Of a DNA stretch of 34,517 nt, positions 33,027 through 34,517 are shown piece by piece; the stretch's first letter is position 1, and each line of letters opens with the position of its first letter. The position numbers were made by a program, and so were the translations under genes. The stretch covers positions 1 through 34,517 of the forward strand of contig JACNJX010000062.1 in assembly GCA_014382345.1 (NCBI GenBank), in the 5' to 3' direction. The notes beneath the pieces are model-generated. The model did no database searches. It was not told where the DNA came from and saw only the letters and a list, made by a program, of their open reading frames with translations. The stretch is from Alphaproteobacteria bacterium. GTDB taxonomy: Bacteria > Pseudomonadota > Alphaproteobacteria > Rhodospirillales > Casp-alpha2.

Positions 33027-34367
33027 TTAAGACCCGTACAGCCAGGCAACGATAAACACCGCCGCCGCGATTCCGGCAATGTCGGCACCAAGGGCGGCGA
33101 TGAGGGCATGGCGGATGCGGCGGATGCCGACGGCTCCGAAATAGACCGCCAGCACATAGAACGTGGTTTCCGTCGAACCCTGGAAGGTCGACACCAGATA
33201 ACCGACATAGCTGTCCGGCCCGATAGCCGGGTCCTGAATGATGGAGGCCAGAATCCCATACGCCCCGGAACCGCTGAGCGGACGCAACAAGGCCATGGGC
33301 AGGGCTTCGGCCGGAAGTCCGACCAACTCCGTCATGGCGCCCAAAGGCCGGATCAACAGGTCCATGGCGCCCGACGCCCGGAACATGCCGACAGCTACCA
33401 GAATCGCCACCAGATAGGGAATGATTCGAAGCGCCACCTGAAAACCGTCCTTGGCACCTTCGACGAAGGCTTCGTATATGTTGATCCGCCTGAGAACGCC
33501 GAAGCCCAGCAGGCCCACCATCAGGCCGGGCACGATCCACGGCGATATGGCGCGGCCATAAAAAACCGTCAAGGGAATGATGGCGACGATGCCCACCAGC
33601 ACCAGGGCCGAGACCCAGCCCGGATACCCTTCCACATCGGTTTCCGTCTCCACGGGAGTCTCTGGGGCATCGGGAGAATCATGCTCGGCGGGATGTGCGA
33701 TCATCGGGGCGGCGGTCTCTACCGGCGCCGCGGCCGCAACCGGCCAATAGCGCTGACACAGCTTGGCCAGAATGATCGCTACCGTGGTCGAACAAATGGT
33801 CGCAAACAGGGTCGTCGGCAGGATGCCGGCGGGATCGTTGGAGCCTGCGGCGGCGCGCAGCGCGATCACGCCGGTCGGCAGCAGTGTCACGCTCGACGTG
33901 TTGATGGCCAGAAACAACACCATGGCGTTTGACGCCGTGCCCTTGGTCCGGTTGAGGCTGTCCAGTTGCTGCATGGCGCGGATGCCGAACGGCGTCGCGG
34001 CATTGCCGAGCCCCAGGGCATTGGCCGCCATGTTCAGGATCATCGCCCCCATGGCCGGGTGATCGGGCGGAACGTCGGGAAACAGCCGCACCATCAGGGG
34101 CCGCACCATGCGTGCGATAATCAACAAAAGTCCGCCTTCTTCCGCCACCTTCATCAGGCCCAGGAACAGGGCCATGACACCGACCAGCCCGAGCGCCAGC
34201 GTCACCGACCCCGTAGCTGCGTCGATCATCGCCGTGGCCAATTCCTGCATCGGTCCCGCCGCTGCGGCAGACAGTTCCGGCGCCGTCCCTGACGGCACCC
34301 AGGTAATTTGCCGGAACGCCGCCACCCCGAAGGCAATCACGACGATGGCAAAAAAAATGGCGCTCAA
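33027..34367 (-). CDS. SpmA/SpmB-like fusion (nucleoside recognition domains)
   Basis: A 446-residue multi-pass membrane protein with two Gate/nucleoside-recognition-type halves. The first (~1-210) has GLVGVMALFLGLMKVAEEGG and LNMAANALGLGNAATPFGIR, as in SpmA. A charged linker (~225-250) joins the second (~250-446), with LLRPLSGSGAYGILASIIQD and GSTETTFYVLAVYFGAVGIR, as in SpmB. Other bacteria have these as separate genes, and in Bacillus they act in spore maturation; here a transport role is likely, since no sporulation is expected. The start TTG 34367 is uncertain because a run of 12 C lies just upstream; the true start may be lost beyond it. Confidence 0.85.
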   Translation of the reverse strand: MSAIFFAIVVIAFGVAAFRQITWVPSGTAPELSAAAAGPMQELATAMIDAATGSVTLALGLVGVMALFLGLMKVAEEGGLLLIIARMVRPLMVRLFPDVPPDHPAMGAMILNMAANALGLGNAATPFGIRAMQQLDSLNRTKGTASNAMVLFLAINTSSVTLLPTGVIALRAAAGSNDPAGILPTTLFATICSTTVAIILAKLCQRYWPVAAAAPVETAAPMIAHPAEHDSPDAPETPVETETDVEGYPGWVSALVLVGIVAIIPLTVFYGRAISPWIVPGLMVGLLGFGVLRRINIYEAFVEGAKDGFQVALRIIPYLVAILVAVGMFRASGAMDLLIRPLGAMTELVGLPAEALPMALLRPLSGSGAYGILASIIQDPAIGPDSYVGYLVSTFQGSTETTFYVLAVYFGAVGIRRIRHALIAALGADIAGIAAAVFIVAWLYGS

Positions 34368-34370
34368 GGA

Positions 34371-34517
34371 CCCCCCCCCCCCGTCCCCGCCGGCAGGTGC
34401 GTTTCGCGCTAGGGTCCGCCCTTGCCCAGCGCTAAAGCACGCCCGGGGCGAAACCGTTGTACAGGACCCTGGCCAGGGTGCGCCGTGTGGGTGCCTGCCG
34501 TCGGGCGGGGCGTGGGC
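34371..34517. other. C12 run and non-coding-looking contig end
   Basis: Twelve C in a row (34371-34382) are followed by ~135 bases of very GC-rich sequence in which I see no gene or known element. A sequencing or assembly artefact at the contig edge is the most likely reading. Confidence 0.5.

Noticed and set aside
32478-33932. A 484-codon plus-strand frame across the DMT transporter and SpmA/B-like genes
   Set aside because: Composition is His/Gln/Gly/Arg-rich with no domain; both minus-strand genes are supported by family motifs.

Overview
The window looks like an ordinary stretch of chromosome from a GC-rich alphaproteobacterium, probably of the Rhodospirillales type. The signs are an alphaproteobacterial RpoH directly downstream of rluD, short GTGA/ATGA gene overlaps, several sensor proteins with PAS-type repeats, and about 60% GC by eye. 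Both ends look like the edges of a contig: the first ~45 bases do not match the purA that follows, and the right end is a run of twelve C followed by GC-rich sequence in which I see no gene.

Layout. 1-199: 3' end of purA. 383-3041: a tail-anchored pseudokinase and a small membrane protein. 3056-5022: rpoH and rluD, leftward. 5082-6944: a membrane-anchored small protein, a JAMM metallopeptidase and a threonine aldolase. 7030-7105: tRNA-Glu(CTC). 7271-9700: an OmpA lipoprotein, a DUF4197 protein and a decayed Hpt/receiver pair. 9708-12645: an ABC exporter operon (adaptor, permease, ATPase). 12727-13434: a broken acyl-CoA synthetase end next to a mobile-element-like motif, then two small unknown genes. 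13690-15703: gmd and fcl (GDP-L-fucose synthesis), facing a TPR glycosyltransferase-like gene. 17197-21361: a flavin reductase-like protein, a DegP-like protein that lacks its catalytic triad, and a Na+/H+ antiporter with a cyclic-nucleotide-binding tail. 21520-22939: a ferredoxin-type reductase next to a truncated haemoglobin. 23093-25448: an orphan Hpt protein, then a thioesterase/cupin/CoA-transferase operon. 25526-25735: a 69-residue protein like the tail of FliF. 25736-26153: a regulatory gap with a CRP-type palindrome and a leftward terminator. 26154-32016: a ThDP enzyme, a Sel1-repeat protein and a four-PAS histidine kinase. 32127-34367: a DMT transporter and an SpmA/SpmB-like fusion.

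I did not find a clear new defence or biosynthetic system. The best leads are the haemoglobin-reductase pair (a possible two-gene counterpart of flavohaemoglobin), the pseudokinase/membrane-protein pair, the triad-less protease, the secreted LGG/CxxC mini-protein, the FliF-tail-like mini-protein, and the leftward terminator with a CRP-type site but no gene to terminate. All functional statements rest on motifs read by eye; no database search was possible.
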